Shown in pieces: positions 6,418 to 13,537 of a DNA stretch of 13,537 bases. The translations under genes were made by a program, and so were the position numbers. How positions within the stretch are numbered: the first letter of the stretch is position 1; every line of letters begins with the position of its first letter. The DNA is from Solirubrobacterales bacterium (GTDB taxonomy: Bacteria; Actinomycetota; Thermoleophilia; Solirubrobacterales; Solirubrobacteraceae). The stretch is taken from positions 1 through 13,537 of the forward strand of contig JAFMRN010000022.1 of the NCBI GenBank assembly GCA_017354065.1, in the 5' to 3' direction. The notes below the pieces were generated by a model. The model made no database searches. It was not told the DNA's origin and was given only the letters and a program-made list of their open reading frames with translations.

Positions 6418-7619
6418 CAGAGGCGTGCCTCATAGCTGCGCTGCGCACACCGGTGGGCCGGCTTGGCGGCACGCTCGCGCCCGTCCGTCCCGACGATCTG
6501 GCAGCCCATGTGCTGGGTGCCGCGCTGGAGCTCACGGGCGTGGAGGCCACGCACATCGACGAGGTCTTCCTCGGCTGCGCCAATCAGGCCGGTGAGGACA
6601 ACCGCAATGTGGCGCGGATGGCCGGCCTGCTGGCGGGGCTTCCGGTCAGCGTGCCTGGGGTGACCGTCAACCGCCTCTGCGGCTCGGGGCTTGAAGCCGT
6701 GGCCCAGGCCGCACGCGCGATTCAGACCGGTGATGCGCAGCTCGTGTTGGCCGGCGGCGTGGAGTCGATGACCCGCGCACCGTGGATAATCGAAAAACCC
6801 GCCAGGGCGTATCCGACCGGACCACCGCAGACCGCCGACAGCTCGCTCGGCTGGCGTCTGGTCAACTCCAGGATGGAGGCGCTCGGTCACACCGATCCGC
6901 TGGGCATCACCGCCGAGAACCTGGCCGAGCAGTACTCGATCTCTCGCAGCGAACAGGACGAGTTTGCGCTGCTCAGCCACCGCAAGGCTGCCGCTTCCTC
7001 CCGGCGCCTGACAGACGAGATCGTCCCCGTGCAAGTCGATCTCGGCAAAAAACGCGGCAAGCAAACGATCGATGCGGACGAGGGTCCGCGGCCCGACTCA
7101 TCTCTGGAGGGGCTGTCCAAGCTGAAGCCAGCGTTCAAGCAGGGCGGCAGCGTGACCGCTGGGAACTCCAGCCCGCTCAACGACGGCGCGGCCTGCGTGG
7201 TGCTCGCATCGCGCGAATATGCTGAAGCCCACGGACTGACAGTCACCGCGACAGTACGGTCGATCGCGAGCGCCGGCGTGCCGCCGCGGATCATGGGCAT
7301 CGGTCCGGTCCCAGCCACGCAGAAGGCGCTGAACCGCGCGGGTCTGCAGCTCGATCAAATCCAATTGATCGAGCTGAACGAGGCGTTTGCCGCCCAAGCG
7401 CTGGCGGTGCTGCGCGAGTGGGGCATCGCCGCTGAGGATCCGCGTCTGAACGTGAACGGCGGCGCGATCGCACTCGGGCACCCGCTCGGCTGCTCCGGTG
7501 CCCGCCTGGTCACGACGCTGGTTCACGAGTTCGCCCACCGGCCCGACGCCCGCTTCGCCCTGGCGACGATGTGCATCGGAGTCGGCCAGGGGGTCGCGAT
7601 GGTGCTGGAACGGGGTTGA
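6414..7619 (+). CDS. pcaF: 3-oxoadipyl-CoA thiolase
   Basis: A 401-residue thiolase, full length. The catalytic triad is clear: C89 in NRLCGSGLEA (acyl-enzyme nucleophile), H356 in GGAIALGHPLG and C387 in TMCIGVGQG. The GGVESMTRAP block is also present. Thiolysis of 3-oxoadipyl-CoA gives succinyl-CoA and acetyl-CoA, the last step of the 3-oxoadipate pathway. Acetyl-CoA acetyltransferases look similar, but direct coupling to a CoA-transferase pair and to maleylacetate reductase supports PcaF. The ATG overlaps the stop of subunit B, with AGGAAG (6401-6406) 7 bases upstream. A 27-base gap separates it from the monooxygenase, the only non-overlapping junction in the operon. Confidence 0.88.
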   Translation: MTEACLIAALRTPVGRLGGTLAPVRPDDLAAHVLGAALELTGVEATHIDEVFLGCANQAGEDNRNVARMAGLLAGLPVSVPGVTVNRLCGSGLEAVAQAARAIQTGDAQLVLAGGVESMTRAPWIIEKPARAYPTGPPQTADSSLGWRLVNSRMEALGHTDPLGITAENLAEQYSISRSEQDEFALLSHRKAAASSRRLTDEIVPVQVDLGKKRGKQTIDADEGPRPDSSLEGLSKLKPAFKQGGSVTAGNSSPLNDGAACVVLASREYAEAHGLTVTATVRSIASAGVPPRIMGIGPVPATQKALNRAGLQLDQIQLIELNEAFAAQALAVLREWGIAAEDPRLNVNGGAIALGHPLGCSGARLVTTLVHEFAHRPDARFALATMCIGVGQGVAMVLERG

Positions 7620-7633
7620 GGGACCCCATTACC

Positions 7634-7640
7634 GAGGAGA
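7634..7640 (+). promoter_or_regulatory. Ribosome binding site of the FAD monooxygenase
   Basis: GAGGAGA lies 6 bases before the ATG at 7647. It is one of the strongest Shine-Dalgarno sequences in the operon, placed at its only gap, and would allow independent translation of the second half. Confidence 0.7.
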
Positions 7641-7646
7641 GAACAG

Positions 7647-9449
7647 ATGGCTGAGTTCGAGGATGGGATCGCGGCAACCGAGTTGCCCGCAGGCGCCGTG
7701 GAAACGGACGTTGTGGTGATCGGGTCAGGCCCGGCCGGAGGTGCCGCGGCGCTTGCGCTTTCAAGCCTCGGCATCCCGAACATCATGATCACTCGGTACC
7801 GCTGGACCGCGAACACGCCGCGCGCGCACATCACCAACCAGCGCACGATGGAGGTCTTCCGCGACCTCGGCGTCGTCGACCAGGTGCTGGCCGAGGCGAC
7901 CGACCACGCGCTCTGCGGTGACACCGTGTTTTGCACGTCGATCGCCGGCGATGAGATCGGGCGGATCCTGACCTGGGGTACGCACCCCGCCCGTGAAGCC
8001 GACTACCAGCTCGCCTCACCGGAGCTGACCTGTGACATCCCACAGACGTACCTCGAGCCGATCCTCGTCAAGAACGCCGCCGGGCGCGGCACACAGACGC
8101 GCTTCTCAACCGAGTACCTGTCCCACACGCAGGACAAGGACGGCGTTACGGTTCGCGTCCGCGACCGGTTGACGGGACTGGCGTACGGCATCCGGGCCAG
8201 GTACCTGATCGGCGCCGACGGCGCACGCTCGATGGTGGCCAATGACATCGGTCTGCCCTACGAGGGGCAGATGGACATAGCCGGTTCGATGAACATCACC
8301 TTCAAGGCGGACCTCGGCGCGTTGGTCGCCGCGCGCCCGTCTGTGCTCTATTGGGTGATCCAGCCCGGCGCCAATATCGGTGGCATCGGCGCCGGTCTGG
8401 TGCGGATGGTGCGGCCATGGAACGAGTGGCTGATCGTCTGGGGGTACGACATCAATCAGCCGCCACCAGAGGTCGATGAGGCCGAGGCCAAACGGATCGT
8501 GCGCTCTCTAGTGGGCGCGCCGGACCTGGACGTTGAGATCACGGGCACCAGCCTGTGGGGCAACAACGAGATGTATGCCACCCACCTTCAGGCCGGCCGC
8601 GTGTTCTGCGCGGGCGACGCGGTCCATCGCCATCCGCCCAGCAACGGGCTGGGCTCTAACACGTCGATCCAGGATTCCTACAACCTGGCCTGGAAGCTCG
8701 CCGCCGTGCTCCGCGGCCACGCCGAGCCGGGTCTGCTGGACAGCTACAGCACGGAGCGGGCGCCGGTAGCCCGCCAGATCGTGCTGCGGGCGAACAAGTC
8801 CAGCCGCGAGTTTGTGCAGCTGTTCGACGCGCTCGGTGTGACCGCAGCCGAGTCAGAGGCCGAGATGGCGGCCGCGATCGAGGAGCGCAAAGCCAACACC
8901 CCGGCCGGCGCCGCCAAACGGGCGGCGCTAATCGACGCGATGGACCTCAAGAACTATGAGTTCAACGCCCACGGCGTCGAACTGGGCCAGTTCTATGAGT
9001 CGGCTGCGATCGTCGGCGACGGCTCAGAGCGCGCGGCGCCGGCGCGCGATCCCGAGCTGTTCTTCGAGCCGACCACGGTGCCGGGCTGGCGCCTGCCTCA
9101 CTGTTGGGTCGGGGTCGACGGCGCCAAGCGTTCGACGCTGGACCTGGCGCCCTATAACCGCTTCACCCTGATCACCGGGATCACCGGTCAGCCCTGGGTC
9201 GCGGCCGCTGCGGCGGTGGCCGCGGAGCTGGGCGTGCCACTTGCCAGCGTCGTGATAGGCCCCGGTCAGCAGGTCACCGACCTCTACTACGACTGGGCGA
9301 AGCTGCGTGAGGTGCAGGAGGACGGCGCGCTGCTGATCCGTCCGGACAAGCATGTCGGCTGGCGCTCGAAAACGCTGCCGACCGATCCCCGCGCGGCGCT
9401 GGCGGCCGGGCTGGCCAGGTTGCTGGACCGAACGGGGGTAACGGCCTGA
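7647..9449 (+). CDS. FAD-dependent phenol monooxygenase, PheA/TfdB family
   Basis: A 600-residue single-component flavoprotein hydroxylase. The three family fingerprints are present: G26-S-G28-P-A-G31 for the FAD ADP moiety, the G-A-D191-G motif at 189-192, and G323-D324 in CAGDAVHRHPPSNGLG for the ribityl part. The C-terminal thioredoxin-like domain typical of phenol hydroxylases spans about 460-600. The N-terminal part (WTANTPRAHITNQRTMEVFRD, seen as WTANTPRAH then NQRTMEVFRD) closely resembles TfdB (2,4-dichlorophenol 6-monooxygenase). It would use NAD(P)H and O2 to hydroxylate a phenol ortho to its OH. With hydroxyquinol dioxygenase downstream, the product is likely hydroxyquinol, so resorcinol is a good substrate candidate; hydroquinone or a (chloro/nitro)phenol are alternatives. 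Its stop overlaps the next start (TGATG). Confidence 0.88.
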   Translation: MAEFEDGIAATELPAGAVETDVVVIGSGPAGGAAALALSSLGIPNIMITRYRWTANTPRAHITNQRTMEVFRDLGVVDQVLAEATDHALCGDTVFCTSIAGDEIGRILTWGTHPAREADYQLASPELTCDIPQTYLEPILVKNAAGRGTQTRFSTEYLSHTQDKDGVTVRVRDRLTGLAYGIRARYLIGADGARSMVANDIGLPYEGQMDIAGSMNITFKADLGALVAARPSVLYWVIQPGANIGGIGAGLVRMVRPWNEWLIVWGYDINQPPPEVDEAEAKRIVRSLVGAPDLDVEITGTSLWGNNEMYATHLQAGRVFCAGDAVHRHPPSNGLGSNTSIQDSYNLAWKLAAVLRGHAEPGLLDSYSTERAPVARQIVLRANKSSREFVQLFDALGVTAAESEAEMAAAIEERKANTPAGAAKRAALIDAMDLKNYEFNAHGVELGQFYESAAIVGDGSERAAPARDPELFFEPTTVPGWRLPHCWVGVDGAKRSTLDLAPYNRFTLITGITGQPWVAAAAAVAAELGVPLASVVIGPGQQVTDLYYDWAKLREVQEDGALLIRPDKHVGWRSKTLPTDPRAALAAGLARLLDRTGVTA

Positions 9450-10528
9450 TGGAGTTCGTACACGACAGCCTCGGACAACGTGTCCGGTTCGGCACCAGTG
9501 GCGCCGCCGCGGCGCTGGCTAGTGAGGTGGCCGAGCGCGATGCCAAGCGGGTGATGGTGATCGCCGCGCCTGCCGAGCAGGAGCTCGCCGAGCGCATCAC
9601 CACCGGTTTGCCGGTCGCGCTGAGTTATCAGGAGGTGGTCATGCACGTCCCGGTTGAGGTCGCCGACCGGGCCCGCCATGCCGCGCAGGGCGCCGATGCT
9701 GACTTGGTGTTCAGCATCGGCGGAGGAAGTACCACAGGGCTCGCCAAGGCCGTGGCGCTGACCAGTGGCCTGCCGATAATCGCCGTGCCGACGACGTATG
9801 CCGGTTCGGAGGCGACCCCTGTTTGGGGTCTGACCGAGGGGTCAACGAAGACGACCGGTGTGGATCCTCGGGTATTGCCCAAAACAGTTGTCTATGACGC
9901 GGCGTTGACGCTCAGCTTGCCGGTCGAGTTGAGCGTCGCCTCCGGATTGAACGCGATGGCGCACTGCATCGATTCGTTGTGGGCGCCGCGCGCGGATCCG
10001 ATCAACGCCGCGCTGGCGACCGAGGGCATCCGTGCGCTGGCAGCCGGACTGCCAGCGGTGGTTCGCGAGCCCCGGGCGCTGGCCGGCCGCGAGCAGCTGT
10101 TGTATGCCGCCTACCTGTCAGCCACGGCATTTGCCTCAGCCGGCAGCGGCCTGCACCACAAGATCTGTCACCTGTTGGGCGGCCGCTTTGACCTGCCTCA
10201 CGCCCAGACACACGCGATCGTGCTGCCCTATGTGCTGGCCTTGAACGGTGCCGCCGCGCCCGAGGCATCGGCACGGATCGCCGGCGCGTTGGCTGCCGCT
10301 GAGGCGCTTGATGGGCTTTGGTCGCTGTATGAGGCGCTGGCAGCACCGCGCGCGCTTGCCGACTATGGGCTGCCTCGCACCGGCATCCCCGAGGCGGCGC
10401 GGGCGTTGGTGGAACTGGTTCCGCCCGGCAACCCGCGGGCGGTCGGCGAGGTCGATCTTCTGAAGCTGCTGGAGGCAGCCTGGGCGGGCACAGATCCGCG
10501 CGAGTTCCGAGCGGAGCTGAACCGGTGA
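9449..10528 (+). CDS. Maleylacetate reductase
   Basis: A 359-residue member of the iron-containing alcohol dehydrogenase-like family, at the ~355-residue length usual for maleylacetate reductases. The nucleotide-binding G91-G-G93-S-T-T motif follows DLVFSI, and PTTYAGSEATPVWG (114-127) is characteristic of this subgroup. His-rich blocks AHCID, SGLHHKICH and PHAQTHA line the active site. It reduces maleylacetate to 3-oxoadipate with NAD(P)H, joining hydroxyquinol ring cleavage to the CoA-transferase and thiolase encoded upstream. It starts on the last base of the monooxygenase stop with only a weak G-rich stretch upstream (9434-9438), so translation is probably coupled. It ends in a GTGA overlap with the dioxygenase. 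Confidence 0.9.
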   Translation: MEFVHDSLGQRVRFGTSGAAAALASEVAERDAKRVMVIAAPAEQELAERITTGLPVALSYQEVVMHVPVEVADRARHAAQGADADLVFSIGGGSTTGLAKAVALTSGLPIIAVPTTYAGSEATPVWGLTEGSTKTTGVDPRVLPKTVVYDAALTLSLPVELSVASGLNAMAHCIDSLWAPRADPINAALATEGIRALAAGLPAVVREPRALAGREQLLYAAYLSATAFASAGSGLHHKICHLLGGRFDLPHAQTHAIVLPYVLALNGAAAPEASARIAGALAAAEALDGLWSLYEALAAPRALADYGLPRTGIPEAARALVELVPPGNPRAVGEVDLLKLLEAAWAGTDPREFRAELNR

Positions 10529-11427
10529 CGGTGTCCAGCGAACAAACAGCGCGCGAGGCGGACGTCCTCGCCAGCGTCCTCGCCTCATTCCAGCGGTGTG
10601 AGGATCCGCGGCTCAAACAAGTGATGGAGTCGTTGGTTACCCATCTCCACGGTTTTCTGCGCGAGGCGCGTGTCAACGAGCAGGAATGGCACGCGGCAAT
10701 CAGCTTTCTCACCGCCGCAGGTCACATAACCGATGAACGCCGGCAGGAGTTCGTGCTGCTGTCTGATGTGCTCGGCGCTTCGATGCAGACGATCACGATC
10801 AACAACGAGGCCTACGCGGACGCCACTGAGGCAACCGTCCTGGGACCGTTCTTCGTCGAGGGAGCGCCGTTTGTGGAGCTCGGCGGTGACATCTCCTTCG
10901 GCGCCAGCGGCGAGCCCTGCTGGGTCCAGGGCCGCGTTACAGATACCGATGGCAACCCGGTTCCCGGCGCCCGTCTGGAGGTCTGGGAAGCTGACGATGA
11001 AGGCTTCTACGACGTTCAGCGTAAGGGTGAGGCCCTGGCCGCACGCGCCCACCTGTTCGCTGATGAGCGTGGTGAGTACAGGTTCTGGGGGCTGACACCG
11101 ACGCCGTACCCGATTCCCCACGACGGTCCCGTCGGGGCGCTGCTGGCGGCTGTCGGCCGATCACCGATGCGCGCCTCACACCTGCATTTCATGGTAAGCG
11201 CGCCCGGCCGGCGGACATTGATCACCCACATCTTCCCGGCTGGCGACGAGTTGCTTGACGCCGATGCGGTGTTCGGTGTCCGGCCGTCGCTGATCAAGGA
11301 CTTCCAGCGCCAGCCCCCGGGAACTCCGACTCCGGACGGCCGGGATCTGGCCCGCCGCACCTGGTCCCGGGTTCGGTTTGACATCGTGCTCGCGCCGACG
11401 GCAACAGCGACAGGAGGCAGGAGCTAA
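10525..11427 (+). CDS. Hydroxyquinol 1,2-dioxygenase (intradiol)
   Basis: A 300-residue non-heme Fe(III) intradiol dioxygenase. The four iron ligands are visible: Y162 (EGFYDVQ), Y195 (TPYPIP), H219 and H221 (SHLHF). An N-terminal helical dimerisation domain (about 10-100) precedes the catalytic beta-sandwich. The block TVLGPFFVEGAP (104-115) is typical of hydroxyquinol enzymes; catechol and chlorocatechol enzymes usually have an EGP-[LY]-[FY] form there. It cleaves hydroxyquinol between the 1- and 2-hydroxyls to maleylacetate. The neighbouring maleylacetate reductase and the lack of a cycloisomerase or lactone hydrolase support this over catechol. The start is GTG overlapping the reductase stop, with GGAG (10513-10516) 8 bases upstream. 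Confidence 0.9.
   Translation: MTVSSEQTAREADVLASVLASFQRCEDPRLKQVMESLVTHLHGFLREARVNEQEWHAAISFLTAAGHITDERRQEFVLLSDVLGASMQTITINNEAYADATEATVLGPFFVEGAPFVELGGDISFGASGEPCWVQGRVTDTDGNPVPGARLEVWEADDEGFYDVQRKGEALAARAHLFADERGEYRFWGLTPTPYPIPHDGPVGALLAAVGRSPMRASHLHFMVSAPGRRTLITHIFPAGDELLDADAVFGVRPSLIKDFQRQPPGTPTPDGRDLARRTWSRVRFDIVLAPTATATGGRS
11412..11417 (+). promoter_or_regulatory. Ribosome binding site of the VOC-family gene
   Basis: AGGAGG lies 9 bases before the ATG at 11427; a second AGGAG at 11419-11423 is only 3 bases away and less well placed. The strong site, inside the end of the dioxygenase gene, suggests the VOC protein is made in quantity. Confidence 0.65.
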
Positions 11428-12014
11428 TGCGCAAGATCCAGGCCCAGGGTGTACATCACATAACCCTCAGCGGTGCGGGCCGCCAGACGTCGATCGACTT
11501 CTGGGAGGGAGTGCTGGGGATGCCGTTCATCTTCGAGCAGCCGAACCTCGACAACCCGGATGAGAGCCACCTGTACTTTGATCCGGGTGATGGGCGCCTG
11601 ATCACGATCTTCACCGATGAGCAGCGCAGCCGGGTCTACGACCAAGCCCCGCAGGAGCCCGGCAACGTTCACCACGTGGCGTTCAACCTTTCCAACGCCG
11701 TCTTCCGCCAAACCGTCGAGCGCCTTGACGAGCGCGGGATCCATCATTCCGGTGTGAAGGACCGCGGGTTCATGGACTCGATCTACTTCCGCGACCCGCT
11801 TGGGCTCTTGATCGAGCTGGCGTCCTACCGCTTCGAGCCGCCGGCGGGCCACAGCCATGCCGAGGTGCTGATCAACGCACACCGGATCCGCGTTGCGCGC
11901 GGCGACTACAACATCGCGCCGATCCATCTGGCCGATGCGATCGAGCGACTGTCGGCGACACGCGACACGCTGTCAGAGGACGACACGCCGAAGGATCCAT
12001 ACAGCGCCACCTGA
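11427..12014 (+). CDS. VOC (glyoxalase/extradiol dioxygenase-fold) protein of unknown role
   Basis: A 195-residue protein with two beta-alpha-beta modules of the vicinal oxygen chelate fold. The first begins at VHHITLSG (9-16) with FWEGVLGM and HLYFDPG; the second at VHHVAFNL (81-88) and ends FRDPLGLLIELASY (121-134). Candidate metal ligands are H10 or H11, H48, H82 or H83 and E130, close to the His/Glu sets of glyoxalases and type I extradiol dioxygenases. The N-terminal module recalls ring-cleaving dioxygenases of the PcpA/LinE type, but those are about 320 residues. About 60 extra C-terminal residues are mostly helical and polar. It is the last gene of the operon and starts on the last base of the dioxygenase stop. 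It could cleave or isomerise an aromatic or its product, or be a chaperone-like or detoxifying partner. Function not assigned. Confidence 0.75.
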   Translation: MRKIQAQGVHHITLSGAGRQTSIDFWEGVLGMPFIFEQPNLDNPDESHLYFDPGDGRLITIFTDEQRSRVYDQAPQEPGNVHHVAFNLSNAVFRQTVERLDERGIHHSGVKDRGFMDSIYFRDPLGLLIELASYRFEPPAGHSHAEVLINAHRIRVARGDYNIAPIHLADAIERLSATRDTLSEDDTPKDPYSAT

Positions 12015-12088
12015 CGGCGCGGAGCCGGATCGGTGATGGTTCCCGCGTAGCATTGCCTCGTCGAACGGCCAACGCGGAGGAACCAGAG
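12015..12088 (+). promoter_or_regulatory. Intergenic gap before the malate:quinone oxidoreductase
   Basis: 74 bases lie between the catabolic operon and the next gene. TAGCAT (12048-12053) is a possible -10 box, but no matching -35 is visible. No hairpin strong enough to call a terminator is seen. GGAGG at 12076-12080 is the Shine-Dalgarno of the next gene. Whether transcription stops and restarts here is undecided. Confidence 0.3.
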
Positions 12089-13537
12089 ATGAGTACCGGC
12101 GGAGCAGAAAAGGTAGATGTCGCGCTGATCGGCGCCGGTGTCATGAGCGCCACGCTGGGCACGCTGCTGAAGGAGCTGGAGCCGGGCTTGAACGTCGGGA
12201 TGTATGAGGCGCTGCATGACTGCGGGCAGGAGAGCTCCCAAGGCTGGAACAACGCCGGGACCGGCCACGCCGCCAACTGCGAGCTGAACTACACACCCCA
12301 GAAGCCGGATGGCAGCGTCGAGATCGAGAAGGCGCTGGAGGTCAACACCGAGTTCGACATCTCACGGCAGTTCTGGTCCTACCTCGTCACCAAGGGGGCG
12401 ATCCCCGATCCCCAGGCGTTTCTGCACGCCTGCCCGCACATGAGCTTCGTGTGGGGTGAGGACGACGTCGCGTTCCTGCGGGCGCGACATCAGGCGATGT
12501 CAGCGCACCACTGCTTTGAGGGCATGGAGTACAGCGAGGACCACGGCGAAATCGCCGAGTGGGCGCCGCTGATCATGGAAGGCCGCGACCCCAACCAGCG
12601 CGTAGCCGCGACGCGGATGGCCACGGGCACCGACGTCGACTACGGCGCGCTCACGCGCCTGCTCGTGAACCAGCTCAGCACGCAGCCGGGCTTCGCGCTC
12701 CACTACGGGCAGCGGATCGTCGACATTGTCAAGCCCACCGAGGGCGGGCCGTGGTGGCTGACGGTGAAGGACACCGCGAGCGGCGCCGTGCGCGCGGTCC
12801 AGGCCAAGTTCGTGTTCATCGGTGCCGGCGGCGGCGCCCTGCCGCTGCTGGAGAAGGCAAGGATTCCCGAGGGCCACGGGTTCGGCGGCTTCCCGGTCAG
12901 CGGGATCTGGCTGCGCTGCGATGACGACGCGGTCACAGAGCGCCATCACGCCAAGGTCTACGGGAAGGCCGCCCAAGGCTCACCGCCCATGTCCGTCCCG
13001 CACCTCGACACGCGCATCATCCGCGGCAAGCAGTCTTTGCTGTTCGGCCCCTACGCCGGCTTCTCAACGAAGTTCCTGAAGGGCGGGTCGTTCTCAGACC
13101 TGTTCCGCTCAGTCGGATTGGGCAACCTCAAACCGATGCTCGCGGTGGCACGTGACAACCGCGATCTGACCGAGTATCTGATCGGCCAGGTGCTCCAGAG
13201 CGGCGCCCATCAGTTCTCGACGTTGAAGGACTTCTTCCCTGAGGCGGTGCAGTCCCAGTGGAAGGAGGCGGTCGCCGGCCAGCGGGTGCAGATCATCAAA
13301 CCCGACGTTGAACGCACGGGGCGGCTCGAGTTCGGGACGGAGCTGATCGGCAGCGCCGACAACTCGATCGTCGCCCTGCTCGGCGCCTCGCCCGGCGCGT
13401 CGACCGCCGCCTTCATCGCGTTCCAGGTGCTGGAGAAGTGCTTCTCGAGCGAACTGGCGGGCGGCTGGCGGAGCCGGCTGAAGGCCATGATCCCGACCTA
13501 CGGCATCGACCTGACGCAGGACGCGGACGCCCTCCGC
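12089..13537 (+). CDS. mqo: Malate:quinone oxidoreductase, 3' end cut by window
   Basis: The frame is open for 483 codons to the last base; the family is about 490-550 residues, so only a short tail is missing. The N terminus has the FAD-binding motif DVALIGAGVMSATLG (residues 10-24) and the family-specific ESSQGWNNAGTGHAA and CELNYTPQ blocks (about 48-71). Later landmarks are VDYGALTRLL, LLFGPYAGFSTKFL and the C-terminal GASPGAST. Mqo is a membrane-associated FAD enzyme that oxidises malate to oxaloacetate and passes electrons to quinone. The start is set by GGAGG (12076-12080) 8 bases upstream. It is in the same direction as the catabolic operon, which yields succinyl-CoA, but the 74-base gap and its own Shine-Dalgarno leave co-transcription open. 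Confidence 0.95.
   Translation, partial: MSTGGAEKVDVALIGAGVMSATLGTLLKELEPGLNVGMYEALHDCGQESSQGWNNAGTGHAANCELNYTPQKPDGSVEIEKALEVNTEFDISRQFWSYLVTKGAIPDPQAFLHACPHMSFVWGEDDVAFLRARHQAMSAHHCFEGMEYSEDHGEIAEWAPLIMEGRDPNQRVAATRMATGTDVDYGALTRLLVNQLSTQPGFALHYGQRIVDIVKPTEGGPWWLTVKDTASGAVRAVQAKFVFIGAGGGALPLLEKARIPEGHGFGGFPVSGIWLRCDDDAVTERHHAKVYGKAAQGSPPMSVPHLDTRIIRGKQSLLFGPYAGFSTKFLKGGSFSDLFRSVGLGNLKPMLAVARDNRDLTEYLIGQVLQSGAHQFSTLKDFFPEAVQSQWKEAVAGQRVQIIKPDVERTGRLEFGTELIGSADNSIVALLGASPGASTAAFIAFQVLEKCFSSELAGGWRSRLKAMIPTYGIDLTQDADALR

Noticed and set aside
10525..11427. Chlorocatechol or catechol 1,2-dioxygenase
   Set aside because: The LGPFFVEGAP block and the partner maleylacetate reductase without a cycloisomerase point to hydroxyquinol; catechol-type activity is not excluded without assay.
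1..13537. CRISPR array, insertion sequence, integrase, attachment site, rRNA or tRNA
   Set aside because: No spaced direct repeats, transposase motifs, terminal inverted repeats or RNA-gene signatures were seen by eye on either strand.

Overview
The window is high-GC and gene-dense. It has frequent TGA stops, GTG starts, ATGA/GTGA/TGATG gene overlaps and genes without a visible Shine-Dalgarno. A Tat-exported class A beta-lactamase is paired with a Streptomyces-style LysR/BlaB regulatory pair. Together these suggest an actinobacterium, possibly of the Solirubrobacterales/Thermoleophilia type. The lineage is inference; no rRNA or other marker is present.

Region 1 (1-1271) is the 3' part of a molybdopterin oxidoreductase of the DMSO-reductase family. 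Its last codons overlap those of the convergent beta-lactamase inside a 30-bp near-perfect inverted repeat that may act as a two-way terminator.

Region 2 (1264-4121) is a beta-lactamase control locus. A Tat-exported class A beta-lactamase (minus strand) is divergent from a LysR regulator. The regulator overlaps by ATGA a second penicillin-recognising-fold protein that has SxxK, SDN and KTG but no export signal and no visible deacylating glutamate. The layout and features match the blaL / blaA-blaB system described in Streptomyces cacaoi.

Region 3 (4161-12014) is an aromatic catabolic locus. A second LysR regulator (minus strand) is divergent from seven tightly packed plus-strand genes: CoA-transferase A and B subunits, thiolase, TfdB/PheA-type FAD phenol monooxygenase, maleylacetate reductase, hydroxyquinol 1,2-dioxygenase and a VOC/glyoxalase-fold protein. 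Read as a pathway: a phenol (resorcinol is a good candidate) is hydroxylated to hydroxyquinol, cleaved to maleylacetate, reduced to 3-oxoadipate, activated to 3-oxoadipyl-CoA and split to succinyl-CoA plus acetyl-CoA. All steps from one ring hydroxylation to the TCA cycle are encoded. The VOC protein has no assigned step. A 15-bp perfect inverted repeat lies between the regulator and the operon.

Region 4 (12089-13537) is a nearly complete malate:quinone oxidoreductase with its own strong Shine-Dalgarno, cut by the window edge just before its expected C terminus. No tRNA, rRNA, CRISPR array, IS element or integrase was seen. No gene-free stretch exceeds about 105 bases.
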